From Jiangella sp. DSM 45060 (GTDB taxonomy: Bacteria > Actinomycetota > Actinomycetes > Jiangellales > Jiangellaceae): a stretch of 64,000 nucleotides of DNA. The stretch covers positions 5,474,501 to 5,538,500 of the forward strand of contig NZ_LT629771.1 of NCBI RefSeq assembly GCF_900105175.1. Direction: 5' to 3'. Below are positions 17,989 through 27,452 of the stretch, in pieces (positions within the stretch are counted from its first letter, which is position 1; every line of letters begins with the position of its first letter). The position numbers were made by a program, and so were the translations under genes. The notes below the pieces were generated by a model. The model saw only the letters and a list, made by a program, of their open reading frames with translations. It searched no databases and was not told the DNA's origin.

Positions 17989-18489
17989 ATGCCACACGAT
18001 GATGTCACCGGGCTCAGCCGCCGGCAGGTGCTCCGCCGCGGCGTCGCCGTCGGGACAGCGGTCTGGACGGTGCCCACGGTCACCGCCATCACGCTGACCC
18101 CCGCGAACGCCGCGTCGCCCAGTGGCGAACCGCCGACCGAGCCGCCGAAGCCTCCCACGGAGCCGCCGAAGCCGCCGACGGAGCCGCCCACTGAGCCGCC
18201 GTCGAACGAGACGACGCCGCCGCCGTCCACCGAGACCACGCCGCCTCCGTCGAACGAGACGACGCCGCCCGGCAGCACCAGCACGCCGTCGGGCAAGCCT
18301 CGGCCGCCCGCCGACGAGGACAACGACGACGACACCACCGCGGGCGGGCTGCCCAACACCGGCCCGGGCGACGTCGCCCAGGGGCTGGCGGTCGGCGGGC
18401 TGCTCACGGCGGCCGGCGCGGCCATGTACGTGGCGTCGCGGAAGGAGTCCCCCGCGCCGGGCGACGCACAGCCGGGAGCGACCGTCTGA
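17989..18489 (+). CDS. LPXTG-anchored, proline-rich surface protein with Tat-like signal
   Basis: A 166-residue precursor. The N-terminus has a twin-arginine motif (GLSRRQVLRRGVAVG) and a hydrophobic stretch ending TPANA. Residues about 45-105 are repeats of TEPPKPP, TEPPSNETTPPP and similar, a wall-spanning spacer. The sortase signal LPNTG is at 121-125, followed by a hydrophobic helix (LAVGGLLTAAGAAMYVA) and a basic tail SRKE. There is no folded domain between spacer and anchor. It precedes the glycan cluster. No sortase is in the window. Confidence 0.86.
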   Translation: MPHDDVTGLSRRQVLRRGVAVGTAVWTVPTVTAITLTPANAASPSGEPPTEPPKPPTEPPKPPTEPPTEPPSNETTPPPSTETTPPPSNETTPPGSTSTPSGKPRPPADEDNDDDTTAGGLPNTGPGDVAQGLAVGGLLTAAGAAMYVASRKESPAPGDAQPGATV

Positions 18490-18530
18490 GGGGCGGCACG
18501 CTCGACCAATGAGCCTGGGGGGGCTGCTTC

Positions 18531-19739
18531 ATGGGGGTCTGGGGTGGAGCCCGGCGGCGTGCGACGCCACGGGTGCTGATCGTCGTGCAGAACATCCCGG
18601 TGCGGATCGACCGCCGGGTGCGCCACGAGTGCAGGGCGCTGCTCGACGCCGGGTACGGCGTCACGGTGATCTGCCCGAAGGAGACGCCGGACGAACCGGA
18701 CGTGCACGAGCTGGACGGCATCGTGGTGCGCTCGTACCAGCCGCCGCCGGCGACGTCGGGGCTGGTCAGCTACCTCGTCGAGTTCGTCGTCTGCTGGCTG
18801 CGCACGGCCCGGCTGTCGCTGCGGGCGGCCCGCGCCGAGGGCTTCGACATCCTGCAGGCCTGTAACCCGCCGGATACCTACTGGCTGCTCGGCCTGCTGT
18901 GGAAGCTGCGCGGCAAGCGGTTCGTGTACGACCAGCACGACCTGTGCCCGGAGGTCTACGAGGCGCGGTTCGGCAAGCGCGGCCCGCTCTACCGGGCCCT
19001 GCTGCTGCTCGAGCGGGCCACCTACGCCACCGCCGACCGCGTGGTCAGCCCGAACCCGTCGTACCAGGAGGTCGCGCTCACCCGCGGCAAGGTGCCGATC
19101 GGCCGCACCGCCGTCGTCATGAGCACGCCCGACCCGGAGCAGATGAAGGCCGGCCCGCAGCACCCGGAGCTGCGCGGCGGCCGCGAGTTCCTGGTCTGCT
19201 ACATCGGCATCATGGGCCCGCAGGACGGCGTCGACCGCCTGCTCGACGCCGCCGCCCACTACGTGCACACGCTGGGCCGGACGGACACCCGGTTCGGGCT
19301 GCTCGGGTACGGCGACAGCCTCGACGACCTGCGCGCCCAGTGCACGCGGCTGGGCCTGGACGAGTGGGTCACGTTCACCGGCCGGGTCGACCAGGCCGAG
19401 CTGGGCCGCTGGCTGTCGACCGCCGACGTCGGCGTGACCCCGGACCCGCCGTGCGAGTTCAACCACCGCTCCACCATGAACAAGACGCTGGAGTACATGG
19501 CGCACGCGGTGCCCGTCGTCGCGACGGACCTGCGCGAGACCATGCGCTGTGCCGGGCCGGCCGCCGACTACGTGCCCGACGGCGACCCGGTCGTCATGGC
19601 CAAGACCATCGCCGCCCTGCTGGACGACCCGCACCGGCGCGCGCAGATGGGCGCCGCCGGCCGGCGGCGGATCGAGACCGAGCTGGCCTGGGCCGACCAG
19701 GCCCGCCGCTACGTCGACCTGATCGGGTCGCTGCGATGA
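18531..19739 (+). CDS. Family 4 glycosyltransferase
   Basis: A 402-residue GT-B enzyme. The N-terminal domain has RVLIVVQNIPVRIDRRVRHE and FDILQACNPPDTYWLLGLLW; the C-terminal donor domain has FLVCYIGIMGPQDGVDRLLDAA, FTGRVDQAELGRWLSTADVGV and TLEYMAHAVPVVATDLRE. It retains anomeric configuration when moving a sugar from an NDP donor to a lipid or glycan acceptor. A run of seven Gs (18517-18523) lies 7 bases before the ATG. Its stop overlaps the start of the next methyltransferase gene, so it leads an operon. Confidence 0.92.
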   Translation: MGVWGGARRRATPRVLIVVQNIPVRIDRRVRHECRALLDAGYGVTVICPKETPDEPDVHELDGIVVRSYQPPPATSGLVSYLVEFVVCWLRTARLSLRAARAEGFDILQACNPPDTYWLLGLLWKLRGKRFVYDQHDLCPEVYEARFGKRGPLYRALLLLERATYATADRVVSPNPSYQEVALTRGKVPIGRTAVVMSTPDPEQMKAGPQHPELRGGREFLVCYIGIMGPQDGVDRLLDAAAHYVHTLGRTDTRFGLLGYGDSLDDLRAQCTRLGLDEWVTFTGRVDQAELGRWLSTADVGVTPDPPCEFNHRSTMNKTLEYMAHAVPVVATDLRETMRCAGPAADYVPDGDPVVMAKTIAALLDDPHRRAQMGAAGRRRIETELAWADQARRYVDLIGSLR

Positions 19740-20908
19740 CCACCGCGTGCCCCGCCTGCTCCGGGCCGGACCTGCGCACCTTCTACACCGTCGAGCGGGT
19801 GCCGGCCGCGAGCTGCCTCATGCTCGACGACGAGGCGGCGGCGCGCGCCTTCCCGGCCGGCGAGCTGCGCCTCGCGGTGTGCGAGAGCTGCGGGTTCGTC
19901 ACCAACACCGCGTTCGACCCGGCGCTGACCCGGTACGAGGACGACTACGAGGAGTCGCAGGGCTGCTCGCCGCGGTTCCGTGACTACGCGACCGAGCTGG
20001 CCGGCGGCTGGGTGCGCCGCTACGGACTGACCGGCCGGACCGTCGTCGAGCTGGGCTGCGGCAAGGGCGACTTCCTGGCGACGCTGATCGCGGCCGGCGT
20101 CGGCCACGGCATCGGCGTCGACCCCGCGGTGCGGACCGAGCGGATCGACCCCGCGCTGCGGGCGCGCACGACCTGGATCCCGGGCCTGTTCCCGGACGCG
20201 CTGGAGACCATCGACGCCGACGCGGTGGTGTGCCGGCACACGCTGGAGCACATCGCGCCGGTCGGCGCCTGGTTGCGGAGCGTCCGTGCCGCCATCGGCG
20301 CGCGCACGGACACCGTCGTCCTGTTCGAACTGCCCGACGTGCTGCGCGTCCTGCACGAGGGCGCGTTCTGGGACGTCTACTACGAGCACTGCTCCTACTT
20401 CTCCGCCGGCTCGCTGGCCGCGCTGTTCCGCCGCAGCGGGTTCGAGCCGCTGGACCTGCGCCGCACCTACGACGACCAGTACCTCGTCATTGAGGCCCGC
20501 CCGGCGCCGGTCGGCCGGGCCGGCGCCGACGCCGACGATCGCGACGACGTGCTGGCCGCGGCCGGCACCTTCGTGGCCCGCATGGAGGAGACCCGGACGC
20601 ACTGGCGCGACCGGGTGCGCAAGGTCGCCGCGAGCGGCGGAACCGTGCTGCTGTGGGGCGCCAGCTCGAAGGCCGTCGGGTTCCTCGCCACCCTCGGCGA
20701 CGACGCCCGGCACGTCGCAGCGGCCGTCGACATCAACCCGCACAAGCAGAACCGCCACCTGGCCGGCAGCGGCCACCGAGTGGTCGCGCCGGACGCGGTC
20801 GCCGACCTCGCGCCGGACCTCGTCATCGTCATGAATCCCACCTACGCCGCCGAGATCGGCCGCGACCTGGACGCCCGCGGCGTCCGCACCGCCCTGGAGA
20901 CGCTATGA
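19736..20908 (+). CDS. SAM-dependent methyltransferase with N-terminal zinc domain, copy 1
   Basis: A 390-residue protein in the Methyltransf_13/class I/Methyltransf_14 layout used by sugar C-methyltransferases. An N-terminal zinc-binding part has CPACSG and CESCGFV; the SAM site is VVELGCGKGDFLATL; HTLEHIAPVGAWLRSV follows; the C-terminal half has VLLWGASSKAVGFLATL. It probably methylates a nucleotide sugar or nascent glycan. It overlaps genes on both sides (ATGA) and is paralogous to the next gene, suggesting local duplication. Confidence 0.88.
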   Translation: MTTACPACSGPDLRTFYTVERVPAASCLMLDDEAAARAFPAGELRLAVCESCGFVTNTAFDPALTRYEDDYEESQGCSPRFRDYATELAGGWVRRYGLTGRTVVELGCGKGDFLATLIAAGVGHGIGVDPAVRTERIDPALRARTTWIPGLFPDALETIDADAVVCRHTLEHIAPVGAWLRSVRAAIGARTDTVVLFELPDVLRVLHEGAFWDVYYEHCSYFSAGSLAALFRRSGFEPLDLRRTYDDQYLVIEARPAPVGRAGADADDRDDVLAAAGTFVARMEETRTHWRDRVRKVAASGGTVLLWGASSKAVGFLATLGDDARHVAAAVDINPHKQNRHLAGSGHRVVAPDAVADLAPDLVIVMNPTYAAEIGRDLDARGVRTALETL

Positions 20909-22038
20909 CCTTCCACCCGTGCCTCGCCTGTGGCGGCGACCGGCTCCGGCCGATCGCCGACCTCGGCCTGACGCCGGTGCTCAACGGCGTGATGTTCGAC
21001 GACCGCGACGCCGCCCGGTCCGCGGCGCTCGGCCGGCTCGACCTCGCCGGGTGCCCGGACTGCGGGCACGCCGTGAACGTGGCGTTCGACCCGGGGCTGA
21101 TCGACTACGACGCCGAGTACGACAACTCGCTGCACTTCTCCCCGACGTTCCAGGCCTACGCCGACGACCTCGCCGCCTGGCTGGTCCAGACCTACGGCCT
21201 GCGCGGCGGCGTCGTCGTCGAGATCGGCTCCGGCAAGGGCGACTTCCTCGCGTCGATCACCGCGCTCACCGGCGGCACCGGCGTCGGCTACGACCCCAGC
21301 ACGATGCCCGACCGCGAGATCCCGAACGTGACGCTGGTCAGCGACTACTACCGGCCTGGCCAGGACGTCGAGCCGTACGACCTGCTGGTCTGCCGGCACG
21401 TGCTGGAGCACCTGGAGGACCCGGCGGCGATCCTGCGCTCGCTGCGCGCGGCCGCGCCGCCGGACGCCGTCCACTACTTCGAGGTGCCGGCCGCCGAGTT
21501 CGACTTCGGCCCCACCGGCATGTGGGACTTCATCTACCCGCACGTCTCCTACTTCTCCGCCGGGTCGCTGCACGCGCTGATGCGCCGCTGCGGGTTCGAG
21601 GTCGTGGCATCCGGGCGGTCGTTCGCCGGCCAGTACGCGTGGGTGGAGGTCCGCGCCGGCAGCACCGACCCGGCCCCCGCCGACCCGGCCGAGCACCTCG
21701 CCCTGCTCGCCGACTTCGCCGAGCGGCACCACGAGCACGTCACCCGCTGGCGCGACGACATCGCCCGGCACGGCGACCGGACGGTGCTGTGGGGCGCCGG
21801 CTCGAAGGGCGTGAGCTTCCTCAACGCCGTCGACCCGGAGGGCCGGCTCACCGTCGTCGACCTCAACCCGCGCAAGTGGCACCGCTTCCTGCCCGGCTCC
21901 GGGCACCGCGTCATCGCCCCCGCCGACCTGCCCGGCGAGCAGGTCGCCACCGTCCTCGTCACCAACCCCGCGTACCAGCGGGAGATCACCGGCCAACTCG
22001 GCGAGCTCGGCGTTCCCGCCGAGGTCGTCGCGGTCTGA
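20905..22038 (+). CDS. SAM-dependent methyltransferase with N-terminal zinc domain, copy 2
   Basis: A 377-residue paralogue of the preceding protein. Zinc cysteines are CLACGG and CPDCGHAV; the SAM loop is VVEIGSGKGDFLASI; then CRHVLEHLEDPAAILRSLR, WDFIYPHVSYFSAGSL and VLWGAGSKGVSFLNAV. Both copies keep YFSAGSL and the WGA-SK segment. The pair may methylate different positions or different sugars. The start ATG overlaps the stop of copy 1. Family is firm; the C- or O-position is not predictable. Confidence 0.88.
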   Translation: MTFHPCLACGGDRLRPIADLGLTPVLNGVMFDDRDAARSAALGRLDLAGCPDCGHAVNVAFDPGLIDYDAEYDNSLHFSPTFQAYADDLAAWLVQTYGLRGGVVVEIGSGKGDFLASITALTGGTGVGYDPSTMPDREIPNVTLVSDYYRPGQDVEPYDLLVCRHVLEHLEDPAAILRSLRAAAPPDAVHYFEVPAAEFDFGPTGMWDFIYPHVSYFSAGSLHALMRRCGFEVVASGRSFAGQYAWVEVRAGSTDPAPADPAEHLALLADFAERHHEHVTRWRDDIARHGDRTVLWGAGSKGVSFLNAVDPEGRLTVVDLNPRKWHRFLPGSGHRVIAPADLPGEQVATVLVTNPAYQREITGQLGELGVPAEVVAV

Positions 22039-22048
22039 GGTGGCCACA

Positions 22049-23035
22049 ATGTCCGCGACCGCGACACACGCCCAGGCAGGGGGCCCGCGCGGCGGCGCTG
22101 TGCCACGTCTCAGCCTCGGCATGCCGCTGTACAACGCCGAGCGCTATGTTGCGCAGGCATTCGATGGCCTACTTGCCCAGGACTTCGCAGACTTCGAGAT
22201 CATCGTCAGCGACAACGCCTCAACCGACCGCACCTGGGAGATCTGCGAGCAGTATGCGCGGCGTGATCCCCGGATCCGGTTGTACCGCAATCCGGAGAAC
22301 CTCGGCGCCGCGTACAACTACAACCGGACGGTCGACCTCGCTCGCGGGCCGCTGTTCCGCTGGGTCGCGTACGACGACGTCTGCGCCCCGACACTGCTGC
22401 GACGGTGCGTCGATGCGCTCGACGCCGACGCCGACGCGATCCTCGCCTACCCACAGACGATGCTCATCGACGACGACGGTGCGCCCCTCCGCCCCTACCG
22501 CGACGGCCTCGACCTGCGCTCAGCCCACGCCTACCGCCGGGTCGCTCAGTACGCCCGCCATTGGAGCCTGTGCAACGCCGTCTTCGGCGTCATGCGGAGC
22601 GAGGTGCTGCGCGCAAGCGGGCGAATCCGGCCCTACCCGTCGTCCGACGTGGTGCTGCTCGCGGAACTCGCCGCCCTCGGCCAGTTCCACGAGGTGCCCG
22701 AGCGGTTGTTCTTCCGGCGAATCCACCAGGCATCGAGCCGCCAGGGCAGCACGAAGAACCTTGCCACCGTCGCCGCCTGGTTCGACCCGAAGAGAGTGGC
22801 GAACACCAAGCCACGACGCATTCAACTCGTGCGCAGGGTCACGGGCACGCTCGCCGGTCTGCCGGCTCCCCTGCCCCAGCGGTTGAGCTGCATCGCGGCC
22901 TTCGCCGCGGTTTGGGCTCTGCGGAAGGCGCACATGAAGGCCAGCCGGGTGAAGCACGCGGTCCTCGATCGCGCTCCCGCCGCATCCAGACCCACACGCC
23001 GCGCAGGCGCCGACGCCTCGAGGGAGGCCAAATGA
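22049..23035 (+). CDS. Family 2 glycosyltransferase
   Basis: About 328 residues. GT-A motifs are LSLGMPLYNAERYVAQAFDGLLAQ, IIVSDNASTDRTWEICEQY, NLGAAYNYNRTVDLARG and WVAYDDVCAP (metal-binding acidic pair). It adds one sugar of the exopolysaccharide repeat. The ATG at 22049 has GAGGTGG 6 bases upstream; a GTG at 22040 is an alternative. Its codons are visibly less GC-biased at third positions than those of the methyltransferases before it, marking the start of the compositionally distinct part of the cluster. Confidence 0.9.
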   Translation: MSATATHAQAGGPRGGAVPRLSLGMPLYNAERYVAQAFDGLLAQDFADFEIIVSDNASTDRTWEICEQYARRDPRIRLYRNPENLGAAYNYNRTVDLARGPLFRWVAYDDVCAPTLLRRCVDALDADADAILAYPQTMLIDDDGAPLRPYRDGLDLRSAHAYRRVAQYARHWSLCNAVFGVMRSEVLRASGRIRPYPSSDVVLLAELAALGQFHEVPERLFFRRIHQASSRQGSTKNLATVAAWFDPKRVANTKPRRIQLVRRVTGTLAGLPAPLPQRLSCIAAFAAVWALRKAHMKASRVKHAVLDRAPAASRPTRRAGADASREAK

Positions 23036-25749
23036 ACCTCCGTGGACAGCGCGCCCGGAGCCTGGGGCTGATCGCCGTCGGTGTCACTACCGCGGCGCTG
23101 CTCATTCCGCCGTTGGCCGTCGCCGAAACGACCAGCATCACCTCGGACGACTTCTCGTCGGGCACCCTGGGCAGCGCCTGGACGGTCGTCGACCCACTGG
23201 GGGACGGCACCGTGGCCGTCACGGGTACCGGAACAACGAACGCGCGGCTGACCATCGACGTGCCGGCCGGCACCGAGCACAACGCATGGCGCAGCGCCGA
23301 CGTGCCGCGGGTGATGCAGTCCGTCGCCGACGCCGACGTTTCCGTCGAGGCGAAGTTCGACACCATGCCGAGCGCCGCCACGCAGGACATGGGTCTGCTC
23401 TTCGAGCAGAGCCCGACCACTTTCGTGCGTGTCGATGTGTTCGACGCCGGCGCCGGGCCGCGGCTGTTCGCGTCCAGCACGGTCAACGGCACGCCGAAGA
23501 CCCGAACCAATCAGGCACTGCCTGACCTGGGGTCGATCCGGCTGCGGGTGGACCGGGCCGGCGACTCCTGGACCGTACATTGGTCGGGCGACGGCCAGTC
23601 GTGGACGACGGCCGTCACCTTCACCCAGGCCATCGACCTGTCCAGGGTCGGACCCTACGCCGGCAACGCCGGCGGCACGTCATCCCCCGCCTTCACCGCT
23701 GCAATCGACTACGTCTTCGACCCGGCGGCGTCGGTCAGCCCGGAGGACGGCACGGGCTCGGAGCCCGAACCAACGCCGACGCCGACTCCGACGCCAACCC
23801 CCACCCCCACGCCAACCCCCACCCCCACGCCAACCCCCACCCCCACGCCGACTCCCGCGCCGGGTTCAGCGTTTGTCTCGGACGACTTCGCCACGGGAGC
23901 GCTCGGCTCACGTTGGAGCATCGTCGATCCCGCCGGCGACGGCACTGTGACCCTGACCGGCGCGGGCACCGCCGATGCCCGGCTCGTCCTCGGGGTCCCG
24001 GGCGGTTCCGACCACAACCCGTGGCGTAGCGCCGACTCGCTGCGTGCCGTCCAGTCGGTCCCCGACGACGACATCACGGTCGAGGCGAAGTTCGACTCCA
24101 TGCCGACCCTGAAGAACCAGACACAGGGCCTGCTGTTCGAGCAGAGCCCCGGCACGTTCACCCGGTTCGACGTGTTCCACGACGGCACCGGCCTGCGGTT
24201 GTTCGCGTCGAGCACCGTCAACGGCACCGCGAAGAGCCGCCTCAACCAGTCGCTGGCGGCGCTGCCGTCGGTGCGGCTGCGGGTGTCCCGCGCGGGTGAC
24301 ACCTGGACGCTGAGCTGGTCGGCCGACGGCCAGTCGTGGACCACTGCCGCCACCTTCACACAGGCCATCGAGCTGAACCGGGTCGGCCCGCATGCGGGCA
24401 ACGCCGGCGGCTCGGCGGCGCCCGCGTACAGCGCACTGGTCGACTACGTCTTCGACCCGGCGCGTCCGATCGACCCCGAGGACGGCACCGAACTGCCGCC
24501 TGACACCACGCCACCGGTCATCGGCCAGCCCACGGTGACCGCCACCGCCGTCTCGGCCACCGTCCAGTGGACGACGAACGAACCGGCGGGCGGCGCCGTC
24601 GATTACGGCCTCACGACGTCGTACGGTTCGACGGTCACCGAGTCCGGTGCCGCGCTGAACCATTCCGTCACGCTGACAGGCCTCGAGCCCGAGACCACCT
24701 ATCTGTACCGGGTGCGCGGCAGCGACCTCGCCGGCAATCCCGGCGCCCCGGTCACCGGGACGTTTACCACGGCCGCGCCCACCGGCTCCGGCGACGAGAT
24801 CGACGTCTGGTACGGCCCGCAGCAGTCGTTCGGCACTCCGGCCCACACGCAGCCTTGGGTGAACATCCTGGGTGCGGTGGCCGACCCGGCCAACGTGACC
24901 GCGCTGACCTACCGTGTCGACGGCGGCTCGGCCAAGCCGCTGAGCATCGGTCCGGACAACCGGCGGCTGCAGAACCCAGGCGACTTCAACATCGACATCC
25001 CGCGGTCGTCGCTGTCGACCGGCCAGCACACGGTGGCGATCAACGCCACCTACCGGAACGGACATCAGGCATCGGCGAATGTCACCGTCAGCGTCGCCAG
25101 CCCGGGAGCGCTCTCAATGCCCCGGACGGTGAACTGGTCGGGATCGACGCCGCTACAGAACCAGGGCCAGGTCGTCGACGGCCGCTGGGTCATCTCCAAC
25201 GGCACGCTGCGGACCGCCACGACCGGATACGACCGGCTGGTCGCGGTCGGGGACCTGCGGTGGACGGACTACGAGGTGACCGTGCCGATGACTGTGCACA
25301 GCTTCGGGCCGGGCGCGTATACGCATCTGTCCGGTGCGCCGATGATCGGGCTCGGCCTGCGCTGGCAGGGCCACACGGCGGTCGACAGTTCGCAGCCCGC
25401 CTGGGACTGGTTCCCCGCAGGCGCCTACAGCTGGTACCGGTTCTTCGAGGACGGAGCCCGGTGGGAGCTGCGAGGCAACGGGAACTCACCGGTGAAACGC
25501 GGCACCCGCGAAGGCAGCGGCATCGCGTTCGGCACCAGTTACACGATGAAGGTCAGGGTCGAGAGCCTGGCCCAGGGCGCGCGGTACTCGATGAAGTGGT
25601 GGCGCACAGGTACCGCCGAGCCGGCCGCTTGGTCCGCCACGATCGACGACACCGACAGTGTCGCCAACGGCTCGATCGTGCTGATCGCGCACCAGCTCGA
25701 CGCCACGTTCGGAGCAGTTCAGATCACGCCCGTTCCCGGATCGCCGTGA
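23032..25749 (+). CDS. Large secreted protein with duplicated concanavalin-like (DUF1349-type) domains
   Basis: A 905-residue exported protein with a signal peptide of about 31 residues. Two paralogous beta-sandwich repeats (about 33-240 and 283-485) both read SDDF..G.LGS.W and GLLFEQSP.TF, as in DUF1349/glucanase-like folds. A Thr-Pro linker (about 246-276) separates them. A fibronectin-like module follows (about 497-582; TVQWTTNEPAGGAVDYG, LEPETTYLYRVRGSD). The last 320 residues form another sandwich (WTDYEVTVPMTVHSFGPGAYTH, LRWQGHTAVDS). No catalytic motif is evident, so it may bind or modify the polymer outside the cell. AGGGAGG precedes the ATG, which overlaps the glycosyltransferase stop. 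Confidence 0.82.
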   Translation: MNLRGQRARSLGLIAVGVTTAALLIPPLAVAETTSITSDDFSSGTLGSAWTVVDPLGDGTVAVTGTGTTNARLTIDVPAGTEHNAWRSADVPRVMQSVADADVSVEAKFDTMPSAATQDMGLLFEQSPTTFVRVDVFDAGAGPRLFASSTVNGTPKTRTNQALPDLGSIRLRVDRAGDSWTVHWSGDGQSWTTAVTFTQAIDLSRVGPYAGNAGGTSSPAFTAAIDYVFDPAASVSPEDGTGSEPEPTPTPTPTPTPTPTPTPTPTPTPTPTPTPAPGSAFVSDDFATGALGSRWSIVDPAGDGTVTLTGAGTADARLVLGVPGGSDHNPWRSADSLRAVQSVPDDDITVEAKFDSMPTLKNQTQGLLFEQSPGTFTRFDVFHDGTGLRLFASSTVNGTAKSRLNQSLAALPSVRLRVSRAGDTWTLSWSADGQSWTTAATFTQAIELNRVGPHAGNAGGSAAPAYSALVDYVFDPARPIDPEDGTELPPDTTPPVIGQPTVTATAVSATVQWTTNEPAGGAVDYGLTTSYGSTVTESGAALNHSVTLTGLEPETTYLYRVRGSDLAGNPGAPVTGTFTTAAPTGSGDEIDVWYGPQQSFGTPAHTQPWVNILGAVADPANVTALTYRVDGGSAKPLSIGPDNRRLQNPGDFNIDIPRSSLSTGQHTVAINATYRNGHQASANVTVSVASPGALSMPRTVNWSGSTPLQNQGQVVDGRWVISNGTLRTATTGYDRLVAVGDLRWTDYEVTVPMTVHSFGPGAYTHLSGAPMIGLGLRWQGHTAVDSSQPAWDWFPAGAYSWYRFFEDGARWELRGNGNSPVKRGTREGSGIAFGTSYTMKVRVESLAQGARYSMKWWRTGTAEPAAWSATIDDTDSVANGSIVLIAHQLDATFGAVQITPVPGSP
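23770..23860 (+). repeat. Thr-Pro-encoding minisatellite
   Basis: Tandem ACN-CCN codons encode an alternating Thr-Pro linker. An 18-base unit (CCAACCCCCACCCCCACG) is repeated nearly exactly three times, flanked by shorter degenerate units. Because the unit is a multiple of three, copy-number change would alter linker length without shifting frame. Confidence 0.8.
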
Positions 25750-25774
25750 CCGGACGACCAGACGTGATACGTCG

Positions 25775-27448
25775 ATGACCGCCGAGACCATCGAGCGACA
25801 GGCACCGGGACGGCACGCGGCCGGCAGGCGGCGACCGGTCCGGCGTCAGGCGATCCATGACTCGACGGACGACCTGCTGGCCGCACGCTACGAGGCGCGT
25901 CGGGCCAAGCCCAAGCGCCACTCGAAGCTGCGTTCGGCCACGATCTGGTCCTACTCGCTGACCATCGGCAAGATGGCCATCACGACCGGACTGTCGCTGG
26001 CGTTGGCCGCCATGCTCGGGCCGCGCGCGTTCGGCGTCATCGCGATGGCCCTGGTGTTCACCAACTTCATCGAAATGCTCCAGCAGCAGGGAATGATGCC
26101 GGCGATCATCGCCCGCAAGACGCTCTCCAATCTGCATGCCGATACCGCGTTCTGGCTCGTCCTGGGCACCGGGGTCGTCTGCACAGGCCTGGGGCTGCTC
26201 GCCGCGCCCTGGTGGGCCGGACTCAACGGGCTGCCCGAGCTCGCGCCGGTGATTCAGGTGCTGGCGCTCAGCGTCCCGCTCAGCTCGTCGGTCGTGGTGC
26301 ACGAGGCGATCCTGCGCCGCCACCTGGACTTCCGGAAGCTGGCCGTGCGCAGCTGGTCGTCGGTCCTCGCCGGCGGCGTGGCCGGCATCGCCGCGGCGGT
26401 CGCCGGCTGGGGCGTCTGGGCACTGGTCACCCAGCAGGTGGTGACGACGGTGACCACCGTCGTCGTGCTCTGGCGGGTGTCGCACTGGCGGCCCCGGCTG
26501 CGGTTCAGCAGCGGAGCGGCGAAGGACCTGTGGCGCTACTCCGTCAGGTCGTCGGCTTCCAGCCTCGGGTTGTTCCTCGGTGGCCGCCTCGACGTCATCC
26601 TCGCCGGCGCGCTGTTCGGTCCGGTGCTGGTCGGCCTGTACCGGATGGGGCAGCGGCTGACCAGCATGGTCGTCGACGTCACCGCACGATCAATGCAGGC
26701 AGTCTCACTGCCCGGCCTGTCCGCGCTGCAGGACGACCAGGACGCCTTCAACGAACGGCTCCTGCGCATGCAACGCGTCACCGCGGCGCTGGCACTGCCC
26801 ATGCTGGGGATCGTCGCCGGTGTGGCGCCCGCGGTCCAGAGCCTGCTCGGCGGCGAGTGGGCGGGCACCACTGAGGCCATCAGGATCCTCGCCGTGAGCC
26901 AGGCGCTCTCTGCCCTGACCCTGCTGCTGGGGCCCGCGCTACAGGCCAGAGGCAAGCCGGGGACTCTTGCCGTGGTGCTGTGGATCTGGGGCGGGCTGGG
27001 CGCCGCAGCGCTCCTCACGGCAGCGGCACTCGACGATGCCGCACTGAGCCAGCTCGCTGTGCTCTGCTGGGCCATCGTGGCGGCCTCTGCGGGGGCGGCA
27101 GTCCTTCTCCTGGCGGTCGCCTCCCGCACCTTCGGTATCCGCATCACCACGTTTTTCATGATTTTTCTCCCGGCCGTCGGGGCTGGAATCGCCGCTGCGG
27201 GCGTCGCCAGCGCCGTCACCTGGCAGCTAGCTACGTCTCCGCTGGTCGCAGCACTGCTCGGCGGCTTGTTAGGCGCAATGGTGTCGGTGGTCGTGCTGGC
27301 CGCGCTGGACCCGGTGGTCCGGACCATTCTGACGCCTTTGCTGCAGGTCACGAGCTTGCAACGGTTTGCCGTCCATGTTTCATTGGGCACCGTCACGAAA
27401 CGGTCACGGGCCCAAGAGACCGCACAGTCGAGAACCCGCAGGGACTGA
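25775..27448 (+). CDS. Oligosaccharide flippase (Wzx-like, PST family)
   Basis: A 557-residue polytopic membrane protein. A hydrophilic N-terminus of about 55 residues precedes some twelve to fourteen hydrophobic helices. Landmarks are SYSLTIGKMAITTGLSLALAAMLGPRAFGVIA, RKTLSNLHADTAFWLV and LGGRLDVILAGALFGPVLVGLYRMGQRL, typical of lipopolysaccharide/teichuronic-acid-type flippases. It moves the lipid-linked repeat unit across the membrane for polymerisation by Wzy. The long basic N-terminal tail is unusual. GC at third positions is lower than the window average. Confidence 0.92.
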   Translation: MTAETIERQAPGRHAAGRRRPVRRQAIHDSTDDLLAARYEARRAKPKRHSKLRSATIWSYSLTIGKMAITTGLSLALAAMLGPRAFGVIAMALVFTNFIEMLQQQGMMPAIIARKTLSNLHADTAFWLVLGTGVVCTGLGLLAAPWWAGLNGLPELAPVIQVLALSVPLSSSVVVHEAILRRHLDFRKLAVRSWSSVLAGGVAGIAAAVAGWGVWALVTQQVVTTVTTVVVLWRVSHWRPRLRFSSGAAKDLWRYSVRSSASSLGLFLGGRLDVILAGALFGPVLVGLYRMGQRLTSMVVDVTARSMQAVSLPGLSALQDDQDAFNERLLRMQRVTAALALPMLGIVAGVAPAVQSLLGGEWAGTTEAIRILAVSQALSALTLLLGPALQARGKPGTLAVVLWIWGGLGAAALLTAAALDDAALSQLAVLCWAIVAASAGAAVLLLAVASRTFGIRITTFFMIFLPAVGAGIAAAGVASAVTWQLATSPLVAALLGGLLGAMVSVVVLAALDPVVRTILTPLLQVTSLQRFAVHVSLGTVTKRSRAQETAQSRTRRD

Positions 27449-27452
27449 TTCG

